Notes: generated by a model from the letters alone, not told the origin. A stretch of DNA of 64,000 nucleotides from an uncultured Cellvibrionales bacterium (GCA_913020115.1 CAJWBQ010000002.1:166296-230295), one strand, 5' to 3'. Positions 18,060 to 26,815 are shown, counted from the first letter of the stretch. Made by a program: numbers and translations.

Positions 18060-20495
18060 TTAGATGTTCAAGATGGTTTGTGTTACCTGATCGGCAGTTT
18101 CAATGGTTTTTGCATTGGACTGATAGTTGCGCTGAGCAATAATCAGTTTCACCAACTCCGCAGATAGGTCTACGTTAGAGTCTTCCAAGCCACCGGACTG
18201 AATGGCGCCCAACGCTGAACTCTGTGGCGTACCCACAACCACCGTGCCCGATTCAAATGTTTCAGCCCAGTTGGTGCTGCCTAAAGGCTGCAAACCGCCT
18301 TCATTGGTAAAACCGCCCAAAGCCACTTGCCCAAGTACTTGCGCCTGACCATTAGTGAATCGCGCAAAGATAATGCCCGCATCATCAATATTCAAGCCGG
18401 TTAAACGGCCCGTGGTAAAACCGTTTTGCGTTACCGCGATAACACCGAAGTCACTACCGAACTGTGTTGTGCCGTCAATATCAATCTCGAAGTTAGAATC
18501 GGTGGCAGGAGACGTAATGGGCAATGTGCCTGCGGGATTAGATCCTAAAGCACCATTGAAATTGCCATTCTCATCAACGGGAGTCCAGTTTGTAACCAAG
18601 AATGGGCCGTCAGACGCGGGGTCTAATGTACCATCTGAGTTAAATCGCATATTAAATTGCGCTCGGCCAGGCAAGGAACTACCCGCCGCCGGATTACCCA
18701 CGTCGTGACCATCAATCAATACATACATAGACCATGTATTTGAAGTGGTTGCCGTATTAAGGGGGTCTGTTCTCTCTTTCACGAAATACTGGGTCATTAT
18801 GTGAGAATTACCCAAACTGTCATACACCGTTACAGAGGTAGCCGAGTTATAAGTCTCAGGGTCTAAGGGATCAAAAGTATTACTAGAGTTACCTGGCAAC
18901 GAGCCCCAGACATTACCGGGCGTTATAGCATTGGCCAACACTGTGACGCCGTCGGCCACGCTCACATCAACCTCGCCGCCAATAATTCTTTGCTCAGCAA
19001 TGTTCAGTACTAATGCGCCAGCGCTATTTGCCGGTGGCGCCAGAGATGATCCAGCCGCCGTTAAGCCTTCTATACTGACAACATCTGTGGGGTCAGCACC
19101 CAAGTTTTGAATGATGATGTCCTCACCATTTTGCGCAGTGACATCAACTGAGGGGTTACCAAAACCATCAACCGATTGCACAGCCGAAATCCCGGTTATG
19201 TTCGCGCCATTAATCGCGTTAACAATCTCCTGGACGGTTGAACCCGTTGTTGTCAAATTAATAAAACTAGTGGCCCCTCCGCCCGCCGAGGGTTTAAGCG
19301 CCAAGATCAATTCGCCGGATGCGAAGGTACTGCCAATATCACTCAGACGCACTTGAGTATGTGCACTGGCACTAACACCCAAATTCTGTAATTGGTTTTG
19401 CAAATTAATTTCGGTAGCAATTTCGCGAGCCGAAGCATTGTTTCCAGGAACCGTGGAAAGGTCGAGAGTGGTAGTTCCGGTCGCAGTAATTACATCTAGC
19501 AGGCCTGGATTATAGCCGTTGTCTTGCACCTCAAACGCCGAACTGGCACCCGGGGAAATGTTGCTGATAATACTCTGCAAACCCGCCGCACCGGTTCCGC
19601 CATAAGTTACAGAAAAATTGGTGCCATTACCTGCACCAGTACCCGTATAGCGGATTTCTATTGGTCCAGTTCCAACACCGGATGTATCTACCGCCGTAAA
19701 ATCGTCATAAGGCGCTGGCGCTGGCGCGGTGAATGCAGCATTCAATACAGCCACCAATTCCGTCGCGTCATCAATTAGGGCATCATTATTACCAACCGCA
19801 CCTACAGTCGCCCCGGTAAAGCTGACAGTGAAGGCCGCGTTACCGCTCACAGAAAAATTCATATCCGCGTTGTTCGCGTTAAAATCGAAGGCGCTTGCCG
19901 CAAACACTGAGCTAATAGACGTTGAAATAGTACCAGCAGCTGAAGGCAAAAGAACATTTGAACCGTCAGCACTTACCAAAAGTTCTTCTGGGGCCACTTC
20001 GGTGGCATCTAGGTTAAATTCGGAGTTTACAATGGCTGTAGGCTGAGGTGCTTGGTTACCGCTCTGCACCTGCAAATCGGTGAGCACACCATTAATAATA
20101 TTGCCATCTGAATCCGCACCAAAACCTTGCAAGCGCGCCCCGGAATTGTCGACAATAAACCCTTCTTTATTCGTAGAAAACATGCCCGCGCGAGTGTACG
20201 AAACATCGCCATCATCACTCATGATGAAGAAGCCCCCGCCATTAATCGCGAGATCTAAACTACTGTCACTAAAAGAAATATTACCCTGAGTAAATTGCTG
20301 AGCCACATCGGTTAGCAATACACCGCTACCTGTTGAGTTAGAGCCACTACCCAAAATTGAACTGGCGTATACGTCGCCAAATTCAGCACGCGAGCGCTTA
20401 AACCCTGTGGTACTGGCGTTGGCAATATTGTTGCCCGTTGCCCGTAGGTCGGCGTCAGCCGCCTTGATGCCCGTTAGGCCAATATTAAATGACAT
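18060..20495 (-). CDS. flgE: Flagellar hook protein FlgE, oversized
   Basis: FlgE polymerises into the hook, the flexible joint between rod and filament. The N-terminus (MSFNIGLTGIKAADADLRAT, then NNIANASTTGFKRSRAEF) and C-terminus (GLEDSNVDLSAELVKLIIAQRNYQSN) carry the hook/rod signatures. The middle-late part (VTVYDSLGNSHIMTQYFVK) is the typical FlgE D2 region. The protein is 811 aa against a usual 400-470. The extra sequence lies mostly between about residues 150 and 510 and is rich in Thr, Gly, Ala and Asn. The frame is intact. It is the last gene of flgBCDE and is followed by a terminator-like hairpin. Confidence 0.95.
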   Translation of the reverse strand: MSFNIGLTGIKAADADLRATGNNIANASTTGFKRSRAEFGDVYASSILGSGSNSTGSGVLLTDVAQQFTQGNISFSDSSLDLAINGGGFFIMSDDGDVSYTRAGMFSTNKEGFIVDNSGARLQGFGADSDGNIINGVLTDLQVQSGNQAPQPTAIVNSEFNLDATEVAPEELLVSADGSNVLLPSAAGTISTSISSVFAASAFDFNANNADMNFSVSGNAAFTVSFTGATVGAVGNNDALIDDATELVAVLNAAFTAPAPAPYDDFTAVDTSGVGTGPIEIRYTGTGAGNGTNFSVTYGGTGAAGLQSIISNISPGASSAFEVQDNGYNPGLLDVITATGTTTLDLSTVPGNNASAREIATEINLQNQLQNLGVSASAHTQVRLSDIGSTFASGELILALKPSAGGGATSFINLTTTGSTVQEIVNAINGANITGISAVQSVDGFGNPSVDVTAQNGEDIIIQNLGADPTDVVSIEGLTAAGSSLAPPANSAGALVLNIAEQRIIGGEVDVSVADGVTVLANAITPGNVWGSLPGNSSNTFDPLDPETYNSATSVTVYDSLGNSHIMTQYFVKERTDPLNTATTSNTWSMYVLIDGHDVGNPAAGSSLPGRAQFNMRFNSDGTLDPASDGPFLVTNWTPVDENGNFNGALGSNPAGTLPITSPATDSNFEIDIDGTTQFGSDFGVIAVTQNGFTTGRLTGLNIDDAGIIFARFTNGQAQVLGQVALGGFTNEGGLQPLGSTNWAETFESGTVVVGTPQSSALGAIQSGGLEDSNVDLSAELVKLIIAQRNYQSNAKTIETADQVTQTILNI

Positions 20496-20522
20496 ATGCC
20501 TGTCCTCATAAGGTGAATACGC

Positions 20523-21203
20523 TTATTGAATGGTGGTAACTTGCGACATAGGAACTGGGCCTATGCCTTGTAAATTAAGGGTCATCTCCCGGGTCGCGTT
20601 CCCCAGTGTCACACTGTTAACGTTGGCGCCCAGCAGAGTATTAAGTTCTTGAGTTTTATCGTCGATCTTGGTTTCTGCCTTAATACGGTAATTGCCAGAC
20701 GGCAATAAGTTGCCGTCGTTGTCTTTGCCGTCCCAGCCAAAGTCTACTGTGCCGGCCGGCTGACTACCCAGGTTAGCACTGCGTAATAAGGCGCCCTTGT
20801 CGTCGTATACACTCAGTACTACGTTAGCGCTGGTGACTGGGAGCTCAATCGCCCCCGTGAACATCTCACCTTCTTGTAAATATCCCGTATCGGTGTCTAC
20901 CTGCACCTGACGCCCCACTAACAGAGAAGCTTCAAGTGCTTGATTTGACTGCGAACTCTCGGCAAAACTCGTCATGGTATCGTTAAGGTTATCGATACCT
21001 TCAAGCGAACTAAACTGCGCCAACTGCGCAATAAACTCGCCATTGTCTTGAGGCTCCAGCGGGTTTTGGTTCTCCAGCTGAGTCACTAAGAGCTTTAGGA
21101 ATTCGTCTTTGCCCAACTCATTCGACGCAGCGTTGGTTTCTTCCTGCGTTCGAAATTGGTCAAGGTAACTTGCACCGGTAGCTTCTGTTGCATTAGTTTC
21201 CAT
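20523..21203 (-). CDS. flgD: Hook scaffold protein FlgD
   Basis: FlgD caps the growing hook and is later replaced by FlgK. The N-terminal segment ([28 protein letters not shown], quoted here for [16 protein letters not shown]) is the diagnostic FlgD motif. The C-terminal part contains a FlgD Ig-like fold ([38 protein letters not shown]). Length is 226 aa, standard. It lies between flgC and flgE with gaps of 17 and 27 bases, so it is part of the flgB-led operon. Confidence 0.96.
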   Translation of the reverse strand: METNATEATGASYLDQFRTQEETNAASNELGKDEFLKLLVTQLENQNPLEPQDNGEFIAQLAQFSSLEGIDNLNDTMTSFAESSQSNQALEASLLVGRQVQVDTDTGYLQEGEMFTGAIELPVTSANVVLSVYDDKGALLRSANLGSQPAGTVDFGWDGKDNDGNLLPSGNYRIKAETKIDDKTQELNTLLGANVNSVTLGNATREMTLNLQGIGPVPMSQVTTIQ

Positions 21204-21220
21204 TGGTCTCTACCTACCTA

Positions 21221-21667
21221 TTATTGACCCAGAGTCAGCACACGCTGCATCATAGATTTCGCCGCGTTCATCGTTTCTACGTTCACTTGAAACGCGCGGG
21301 ATGCCGATATCATATTGGTCATCTCTTCCATGATGTTCACGTTGGGGTAAAACACATAACCTTCTTCATCAGCCTCAGGGTGATTGGGCTCATAACGACG
21401 TTGCAACTCGGCGTCGCTCTCCACAACCCCCATAACCTGCACTCCGTAAGTACTGCCGTCTGGGTCAGCAAAAGAGTCTATGCCTTGACTGCCGCCCATA
21501 GCCTGCTGATGCATTGCCGCAAACACGGGGTGACGGCCGCGATACACTTCATCGACGCTACTGCTGGCTGACTGCGCATTGGCCATGTTGCTGGCCGTGG
21601 TGTTCAAGCGCACACTCTGTGCATTCATGCCGCTGGAGGCGATATCAAATACTGTGCTTAGACCCAT
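21221..21667 (-). CDS. flgC: Flagellar proximal rod protein FlgC
   Basis: FlgC is a small rod subunit. The 148-aa product begins MGLSTVFDIASSGMNAQSVRLNTTASNMANAQS, of which SGMNAQSVRLN and ASNMANA are the family signature. It ends with the matching helix (NIMEEMTNMISASRAFQVNVE). Its size is standard. The 2-base gap to flgB upstream and 17-base gap to flgD fit a tightly packed operon. Confidence 0.97.
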   Translation of the reverse strand: MGLSTVFDIASSGMNAQSVRLNTTASNMANAQSASSSVDEVYRGRHPVFAAMHQQAMGGSQGIDSFADPDGSTYGVQVMGVVESDAELQRRYEPNHPEADEEGYVFYPNVNIMEEMTNMISASRAFQVNVETMNAAKSMMQRVLTLGQ

Positions 21668-21669
21668 GA

Positions 21670-22071
21670 TTAATCTCCCTTAATAGCCGTCATCAGGCCT
21701 TTAAAGCGGCCATTCAAAAAAGTAAAACCCGCCTGAAAGGCCAGAGAGTTTTTCATGTATTCACCGTGCTCTACGTGCTCTTCTACCGTGTTGCCATCAA
21801 TAGATGGTTGCTGTGGGGTGCGGTACATAAGCAAGCCTTGATCAAAAAGATCCGGAGTGCTGCTGTGGTGGCGATTGTTGGTTGAGGCCATAGCCATACG
21901 CTCGGAGCCCTGTCCCTGAGCGCTTAGGGCCGCCTTAAAATCAATGTCGCGAGCCTTGAAGTTAGGGGTGTCCGCATTGGCGAGGTTATTGGCCAGCACT
22001 TCAGCACGTTGCGTGCGCAACTTGAGTGCGTGTTCGTGAATGCCGAGTGCTTTATCAAAACTGATTGCCAT
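21670..22071 (-). CDS. flgB: Flagellar proximal rod protein FlgB
   Basis: FlgB is the rod subunit nearest the membrane ring. The product is 133 aa, standard. It contains the ALKLRTQRAEVLANNLANADTPNFKARD region (key part VLANNLANADTPNFKARD) and ends with a NSLAFQAGFTFLNGRFKGL helix typical of FlgB. It is the first gene of flgBCDE and has a well-matched sigma54 promoter 48 bases upstream. Confidence 0.97.
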   Translation of the reverse strand: MAISFDKALGIHEHALKLRTQRAEVLANNLANADTPNFKARDIDFKAALSAQGQGSERMAMASTNNRHHSSTPDLFDQGLLMYRTPQQPSIDGNTVEEHVEHGEYMKNSLAFQAGFTFLNGRFKGLMTAIKGD

Positions 22072-22118
22072 GGTTGCCTGCCGCTCATCGCTGAAATTAA
22101 TTGCTTACAGGAACTAGA

Positions 22119-22134
22119 GCAAGGCTTGTGCCAA
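22119..22134 (-). promoter_or_regulatory. Sigma54 promoter of flgBCDE
   Basis: On the minus strand the sequence is TTGGCAC-N5-TTGC, a full -24/-12 match with correct spacing. The predicted start is about 37 bases before the flgB ATG. This fits the class of early-middle flagellar genes driven by RpoN and an enhancer-binding protein. Confidence 0.88.
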
Positions 22135-22203
22135 GTGGGGAAATACCTTGTAATACATTGATTTGCAAGGAGTTTTTATTTGCTGAAAAACTGAGGGGCC
22201 GCT

Positions 22204-22232
22204 AAAAAATGGCAGGCCGCCAAAAGAGCGGC
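22204..22232 (-). terminator. Probable terminator after cheR
   Basis: GCCGC (22216-22220) and GCGGC (22228-22232) form a 5-bp stem with a 7-base loop, followed on the minus strand by CCTGCC and then six T residues (22209-22204). It lies 32 bases past the cheR stop codon and upstream of the flgB promoter, so it would shield flgB from cheR read-through. Confidence 0.6.
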
Positions 22233-22263
22233 AAGATGTTTCCCCTTTAAGGGCAAAAGGGTA

Positions 22264-23082
22264 CTAAAGCGCCTTATAAACAATTCCTGGACTGCAATTG
22301 ATCATCTTAAACAGCTCAGATGCGCCGGCTAAACCCTCAGAGGAACCTAAAAACAACAAACCCCCAGGGTTGAGCGCTGCGTGCATACGTTGCAGTATGT
22401 CTCGCTTCAAGTCAGCGTTAAAGTATATCAGCACGTTGCGGCAGAAAATGATGTCGAATTTTCCCATACCGATGTATGGGTCCATTAGATTCAATGATTT
22501 AAAGCTCACTCGCCGTCGAATATCGGCTTTTACACGCCATGTGTCATCATTTTTCTGCTCAAAAAACATGGCTAGGCGCTCTCGAGACAGGCCTCTCATC
22601 ACCGCCATATGGTCATATTCGCCCTTCCCCGCCGCCTCCAAAACCACAGAAGACAAATCCGTGCCGACAATTTCAACCTCGCGGTGGAGGCCTTTCATGG
22701 CGCTGCGCCGATACTCTTCAACACTCATGCTGATGGAAAACGATTCCTGCCCAGAAGAGCAAGCCGCCGACCAAATACGCAAAGGCCCGCGACCCTGCGA
22801 CACTAATTCAGGCAACAAAGTTTGCTTCAAATAATCGAAGGGGTAGGTGTCTCTAAACCAAAAGGTCTCATTTGTGGTCATCGCGTCGATAACCATTTGG
22901 CGTAACTTAGTGTGGCGATTGCGCTTTAAGGCGCTGACCAGTTCCGTTAGTGAGGCCAAATCGTGTTCAGCGAGAATTCGCCGAATACGTGTAGCCACCA
23001 AGTATTGCTTATTTTCACCTAAGAAAATGCCGCAAGTTTCATGCAAAAAATCACGAAATACATCAAAATCACTTAAATCCAA
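22264..23082 (-). CDS. cheR: Chemotaxis protein methyltransferase CheR
   Basis: CheR adds methyl groups from S-adenosylmethionine to glutamates of chemoreceptors, setting sensory adaptation. The 272-aa product has the helical N-terminal domain (residues ~1-75) and a SAM-binding domain with RIWSAACSSGQESFSISM and FDIIFCRNVLIYF. The NETFWFRD segment (around residue 70) is a CheR hallmark. No C-terminal TPR extension is present. It follows cheV on the same strand with a 38-base gap; cheV-cheR next to flg genes is the Pseudomonas arrangement. Confidence 0.95.
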   Translation of the reverse strand: MDLSDFDVFRDFLHETCGIFLGENKQYLVATRIRRILAEHDLASLTELVSALKRNRHTKLRQMVIDAMTTNETFWFRDTYPFDYLKQTLLPELVSQGRGPLRIWSAACSSGQESFSISMSVEEYRRSAMKGLHREVEIVGTDLSSVVLEAAGKGEYDHMAVMRGLSRERLAMFFEQKNDDTWRVKADIRRRVSFKSLNLMDPYIGMGKFDIIFCRNVLIYFNADLKRDILQRMHAALNPGGLLFLGSSEGLAGASELFKMINCSPGIVYKAL

Positions 23083-23120
23083 GGACCTACTTCCAAGCCA
23101 TTCTACAGAAAAAAAACACC

Positions 23121-24083
23121 TTACCCGCCTAGCTCGTCTTCATCAATTAAACTTTCACCCGTCATCGACATAACTCGGTCATTGACGCGCTTTGCTAATT
23201 CATCGGGATGGAATTTCGCGAGGAAGTCGTCAGCGCCCACTTTGCGCACCATTGCTTCGTTAAACACACCACTTAATGAGGTGTGCAGAATAATGTGCAG
23301 GTCTTTCAACTCCGGATTGTTCCGCACCTCGGCCGTGAAGGTATAGCCATCCATCTCAGGCATTTCAATATCAGAAATAATCAAAATGAGCTCTTCACAA
23401 ACGTTTTTGCCCTCATCAGCTAGGCTTTGAAGGTATTCAATCGCTTCGCGACCATCCTTTTTCAGGGTGGTTTTAATGCCCATACCCTCAATCACACGCT
23501 GAATCTGTTTACGCGCAATATTTGAGTCATCAACAATTAACACATGCTTCTGAATCACCCTTTCGCCAATGCCGTCCTCAATGATGCCCGCACTTACCTC
23601 TTCGCTTATAGGGCTTACTTCTGCAAGAATTTTCTCGACATCAATAATTTCAACTAATTTGCCCTCCACCTCAGTGACGGCGGTAAGGTAGTTCTCGCTG
23701 CCGGCGCCCTTGGGTGGCGGATGAATATCTTCCCAATTCATATTCACAATTCGCTCCACAGAGCGCACTAGAAAACCTTGAGTCGACCGGTTGTACTCGG
23801 TAATGATTACAAAACACTCAGGTAGATTTTCAAGCTCACCGTGACCGGTGGCCAAATTCATATCCATAATCGATATTGTGCCGCCGCGAATATGGGCCAC
23901 ACCGCGCACTACTGGGCTGCGTTTAGGAATCTCGTTCAGCGGAGGACACTGTAAAACTTCTTTAACTTTAAAAACATTAATGCCGTAGAGTTGATCGCCG
24001 CCCAAGCGAAACAACAGCAGTTCGAGGCGATTTTGTCCAACCAGTTGAGTGCGCTGATTGACACTATCCATAATACCGGCCAT
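23121..24083 (-). CDS. cheV: Chemotaxis coupling protein CheV
   Basis: CheV couples chemoreceptors to the CheA kinase and has an attached receiver domain that tunes this link. Residues ~20-165 form a CheW-like domain (LLLFRLGGDQLYGINVFKVKEV contains LFRLGGDQLYGINVFKV; RGVAHIRGGTISIMDM). Residues ~178-305 form a receiver domain (HVLIVDDSNIARKQI), with Asp238 in ISDIEMPEMDG as the expected phosphorylation site. Length is 320 aa, normal. It shares an intergenic region with flgA, and a FliA-type promoter lies 64 bases upstream of its ATG. Confidence 0.95.
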   Translation of the reverse strand: MAGIMDSVNQRTQLVGQNRLELLLFRLGGDQLYGINVFKVKEVLQCPPLNEIPKRSPVVRGVAHIRGGTISIMDMNLATGHGELENLPECFVIITEYNRSTQGFLVRSVERIVNMNWEDIHPPPKGAGSENYLTAVTEVEGKLVEIIDVEKILAEVSPISEEVSAGIIEDGIGERVIQKHVLIVDDSNIARKQIQRVIEGMGIKTTLKKDGREAIEYLQSLADEGKNVCEELILIISDIEMPEMDGYTFTAEVRNNPELKDLHIILHTSLSGVFNEAMVRKVGADDFLAKFHPDELAKRVNDRVMSMTGESLIDEDELGG

Positions 24084-24110
24084 GAATCATCCTCTGTTAT
24101 TTGTAAAAGT

Positions 24111-24126
24111 GGGCACAAAGCTTGCA
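24111..24126 (+). promoter_or_regulatory. Probable sigma54 promoter of flgA
   Basis: The plus strand has GGGCAC-N5-TTGCA. GG and GC are ten bases apart; the only departure is G for T at the first position of TGGCAC. The leader to the flgA ATG would be about 122 bases. In Pseudomonas aeruginosa flgA belongs to the sigma54-dependent class II genes, which fits. It overlaps the path of cheV transcription. Confidence 0.55.
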
Positions 24127-24146
24127 GACCTTATGCTATAGCTTAA

Positions 24147-24173
24147 TTAGCGGCTGAATACCGGCACTCTTTA
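24147..24173 (-). promoter_or_regulatory. FliA (sigma28) promoter of cheV-cheR
   Basis: On the minus strand the sequence is TAAAGAGT-N11-GCCGCTAA. The -35 starts TAAAG and the -10 differs at one base from GCCGATAA, with an exact 11-base spacer. Start of transcription is predicted near 24140. Confidence 0.7.
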
Positions 24174-24258
24174 ACCCTGTTTGTCAGCACTTTTAAATAA
24201 GAGCTTCAGGGGAATGTGGCCCAGCACACTGTAGCTCCATTAATGATAGGCCAAGACG

Positions 24259-24966
24259 ATGAGACTTCGTAGTATTAATTTAGGATTTTTCCTGATTTCA
24301 CAAGCCCTTAGCGCATTTGCAGGCAATTATGAGTCATTGGATAAGATCCGTGAAGTCGCTGAGCAGGCCCTGCGCGCAAGCCATCCTCTGGTGCTGGCCC
24401 CCCATACACTTTCAGTAGAAATTAAAGCGGGAAATCTAGATCATCGCCTCTTGCTTACGGCCTGCGACAAACCTTTGACGCCTGAAACAAACCCTGCGCG
24501 CCGTAGCTCTAGATTAACGGTGAAAGTAAGCTGCCAAGGCAGTCGGCCTTGGAGTGTATATGTGCCGGTCACGATCAGCGCTGAGACCGAGGTATTGGTA
24601 GCCAATAACCACCTTCCTCGAGGCCACATTATCACGGCGAACGACCTGTCCTTTGAGGTGCGGAAACTCAAAAGCAACAGCAGGGGATTTATGCACGAGC
24701 CAAAAATGGCTGTAGGTAAAGCTCTAAAACGCCCCGCCAGCGGTGGCGACGCCATAATGAGACACAATCTTACGAGACCTCTGGTGATTAAGCGCGGCGA
24801 CCAAGTCACCTTAGAAGCCAGTGCTGGTGCAATTACTGTAGTCGCCAACGGCGTTGCTATGAGCAATGGTCATATTGGCGAGCAGATAAAGGTTAAGAAT
24901 ACGTCATCCAAGAGAATAGTGAATGCCCGCATAGTCAATCAGGGCATGGTTCGGGTGACTTTATAA
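24259..24966 (+). CDS. flgA: P-ring assembly chaperone FlgA
   Basis: FlgA is a periplasmic chaperone that helps FlgI assemble into the P ring. The N-terminus is a Sec signal peptide (LGFFLISQALSAFAG). The C-terminal ~140 residues form the SAF-like FlgA core, with VLVANNHLPRGHIITANDL, KRPASGGDAIMRHNL and VTLEASAGAITVVANGVAM. Length is 235 aa, normal. It runs divergently from cheV and is followed by a weak terminator and then flgM. A sigma54-type promoter lies upstream. Confidence 0.93.
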   Translation: MRLRSINLGFFLISQALSAFAGNYESLDKIREVAEQALRASHPLVLAPHTLSVEIKAGNLDHRLLLTACDKPLTPETNPARRSSRLTVKVSCQGSRPWSVYVPVTISAETEVLVANNHLPRGHIITANDLSFEVRKLKSNSRGFMHEPKMAVGKALKRPASGGDAIMRHNLTRPLVIKRGDQVTLEASAGAITVVANGVAMSNGHIGEQIKVKNTSSKRIVNARIVNQGMVRVTL

Positions 24967-24993
24967 AAATTCATCGATTGGAGGGCTAAAAAA

Positions 24994-25015
24994 CGCTAAT
25001 TAAGAGCGCTTTTTT
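24994..25015 (+). terminator. Weak terminator after flgA
   Basis: CGCT and AGCG form a short stem around AATTAAG, flanked by A6 on the left and CTTTTTT on the right, which could lengthen the stem with one bulge. It lies 28 bases past the flgA stop and directly before the flgM promoter. Confidence 0.5.
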
Positions 25016-25017
25016 GC

Positions 25018-25044
25018 TAAAGTAGACCGTAAGGCTGCCGATAA
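25018..25044 (+). promoter_or_regulatory. FliA (sigma28) promoter of flgM
   Basis: The sequence TAAAGTAG-N11-GCCGATAA has a perfect -10, a good -35 and the exact spacer. Transcription should begin near 25051, which makes the ATG at 25050 unusable and supports the flgM start at 25104. It implies that FliA drives its own anti-sigma factor, as in Pseudomonas. Confidence 0.87.
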
Positions 25045-25103
25045 GCCCTATGAGGGAAAACCTCCATTCGAGATACAGTGCAATTACAGTTGGGAAACGC
25101 GTG

Positions 25104-25418
25104 ATGGTCATTAACACAAATAACGGGCTAAACCCGGGCAATTCAGCCGGAACCCGCAGCAAGGCCGCTGAAACTGGGGCCAGCAACAATAACCCGGTGC
25201 CTACTGGGCAATCAAACAGCAATGGAGGAGCCGACGAGGTGGTGTTGAGCAGTCAAGCGCAAGCCATGAGTCGTCTAGAAGCCAGTATTGCTACAGCCGA
25301 CAGCGGTAACCCCGATCGCGTAGCTGCCATTAAACAAGCCATTAACGATGGCACCTATACCATTAATGCTGAAAGCATTGCCGGCAGCATGCTTGATCAG
25401 GACGACCTACTCACGTAA
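25104..25418 (+). CDS. flgM: Anti-sigma28 factor FlgM
   Basis: FlgM binds FliA and blocks late flagellar genes until it is exported through the finished hook. The product is 104 aa, starting MVINTNNGLN. The C-terminal half (VVLSSQAQAMSRLEASIATA, then DRVAAIKQAINDGTYTINAESIA) is the classical FliA-binding region. The longer frame from 25050 is rejected because the FliA promoter would start transcription at about that base; the 25104 ATG also has a GGGAAA six bases upstream. In this window an HsbA-like protein (44595-44900) is a likely antagonist. Confidence 0.93.
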   Translation: MVINTNNGLNPGNSAGTRSKAAETGASNNNPVPTGQSNSNGGADEVVLSSQAQAMSRLEASIATADSGNPDRVAAIKQAINDGTYTINAESIAGSMLDQDDLLT

Positions 25419-25485
25419 ACCGATTGTTCCGCAGTCTTCCCAACTGTAGGCGCAGCAATCAAACTGTTTACTCGAGAGGTGCTCC

Positions 25486-25962
25486 ATGAGCTCTACACAT
25501 CGCCAGCTAATATCCACCCTTATCAAGAACGATAAGGCTTCAATCGCGCAATTAAAGTTGACGCTCCAGCAGGAGTGCGAGGCTTTGAAAACCCGCAATC
25601 ATAGTGAACTTCCCCCTCTCATCGAGGAAAAGAATCGCCTTCTGAGTGAGTTAGACCGCTCTTCGCAACAGCGCGCCAGCATACTCAAAGCCACCAACCT
25701 TCCCACCACTAAAGAGTCTTGGGAACAGTTATTGCGGGATATGACAAACAGCGAAACCCAAGCCGAATGGACCTGGATACAGGACGAACTCAAGGCCTGC
25801 CACACCATGAACCAGGTGAACGGTAAATTGATCACTCGCAGCCGCAACACACTTGGGCACCTCGTGAATCTACTGAAAGGCCAAGTCGCCAGCCCCGAAC
25901 TTTATAATCAATCGGGCGTTAAGAGGTCAAATAGCCATACACATACTATGATTAAAGCTTAA
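25486..25962 (+). CDS. flgN: Flagellar export chaperone FlgN
   Basis: FlgN holds FlgK and FlgL before their export. The 158-aa product is largely helical, with the FlgN pattern LIKNDKASIAQLKLTLQQE and LPPLIEEKNRLLSELD near the N-terminus. Its position directly after flgM is the usual one. The ribosome binding site (AGAGG) is good. The last ~25 residues are polar and disordered-looking. Given the unusual size of FlgK here, its chaperone has kept a normal length. Confidence 0.9.
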   Translation: MSSTHRQLISTLIKNDKASIAQLKLTLQQECEALKTRNHSELPPLIEEKNRLLSELDRSSQQRASILKATNLPTTKESWEQLLRDMTNSETQAEWTWIQDELKACHTMNQVNGKLITRSRNTLGHLVNLLKGQVASPELYNQSGVKRSNSHTHTMIKA

Positions 25963-25974
25963 GGAGAAGCCAGT

Positions 25975-26754
25975 ATGAGTACTCGACAGGCGACGGCTAG
26001 CAGGCACAGCAGCATGATGAATGAAAGCAACGGGCAACAGTTCACGTCAACGAAAGATATCTTTCGGGTGTTTCGAGCACTGCAGTTAACGCACAGCTTA
26101 CTAAGCTTGAAGTTTCACGGCGACAAACGTGAATACAGCAGCCTAGTCATTCACAGTGATTTGGGGCAAGAACTGATTGTCATTGACGAGCTCATTCCGG
26201 AAGCTGGAAACCAACGTCTTCGAGCTGGGGAACCCTTTACTCTCTTAGGTGTATACGAAGGCATACATATTCACTGTAAATTTGATGGCATTCGCTCCCA
26301 GAATCCCAGCGGTTACGACCATGCCTTTGGACTAGGTTTTCCTCGATTAATTCATCACAAACAAAGACGCGATGCCTACAGAGCTCGCATTGATCAGTAT
26401 GACAATAGCCGCATTTCTTTACTAGGAGAGGCGCGAGACGAGCCGATTACTGGAAAGATGATTGACTTGTCAACTTCAGGCTTGGGCGTGGAATTCTCAC
26501 ACTTTATTCGCCCAGAAATTAAAGTAGGCGAAAAGTTTTCCGACTGCAGTATTGATGTCAACCAAGACTTTGTGGTGCGCTGCTCGCTCATTGCTCGACA
26601 CCCCCGCTATGAAAAATCCACAGGTTTGTATTTCTGTGGGTTTGAGTTTCACGGTTTGAGTCGACTGCAACAGAAACACGTTGATCGGTATATTATTGAG
26701 CTCCAGCTCAATGCGCGACGCGGAGAAATCCGCCGGGTAGCCAGTGGCAACTGA
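25975..26754 (+). CDS. YcgR-like flagellar brake protein with PilZ domain
   Basis: YcgR-type proteins bind c-di-GMP and then slow the flagellar motor. The 259-aa product has an N-terminal YcgR-like part (residues ~30-125) and a C-terminal PilZ domain. The c-di-GMP motif RRDAYR (RxxxR type) begins near residue 131 and the second motif DLSTSGLG (D/NxSxxG) follows near residue 164, so both binding motifs are intact. The ribosome binding site (AAGGAG) overlaps the flgN stop codon, so it is very probably co-transcribed with flgMN under FliA. The first 14 residues are poorly conserved-looking and an inner ATG (codon 14 or 15) is possible. Confidence 0.88.
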   Translation: MSTRQATASRHSSMMNESNGQQFTSTKDIFRVFRALQLTHSLLSLKFHGDKREYSSLVIHSDLGQELIVIDELIPEAGNQRLRAGEPFTLLGVYEGIHIHCKFDGIRSQNPSGYDHAFGLGFPRLIHHKQRRDAYRARIDQYDNSRISLLGEARDEPITGKMIDLSTSGLGVEFSHFIRPEIKVGEKFSDCSIDVNQDFVVRCSLIARHPRYEKSTGLYFCGFEFHGLSRLQQKHVDRYIIELQLNARRGEIRRVASGN

Positions 26755-26769
26755 TTGAGATTAAGTGAC

Positions 26770-26795
26770 AAGGCTGGCCACCCTTGGCCTGCCTT
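26770..26795. terminator. Bidirectional hairpin between convergent genes
   Basis: AAGGC-T-GGCCA and TGGCC-T-GCCTT fold into an 11-bp stem with one T-T mismatch and a CCCT loop. It sits between the PilZ gene and the convergent glycosyltransferase gene. There is no good T-tract on either strand. Confidence 0.55.
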
Positions 26796-26815
26796 GCATT
26801 AGTGAAAAATAAATT

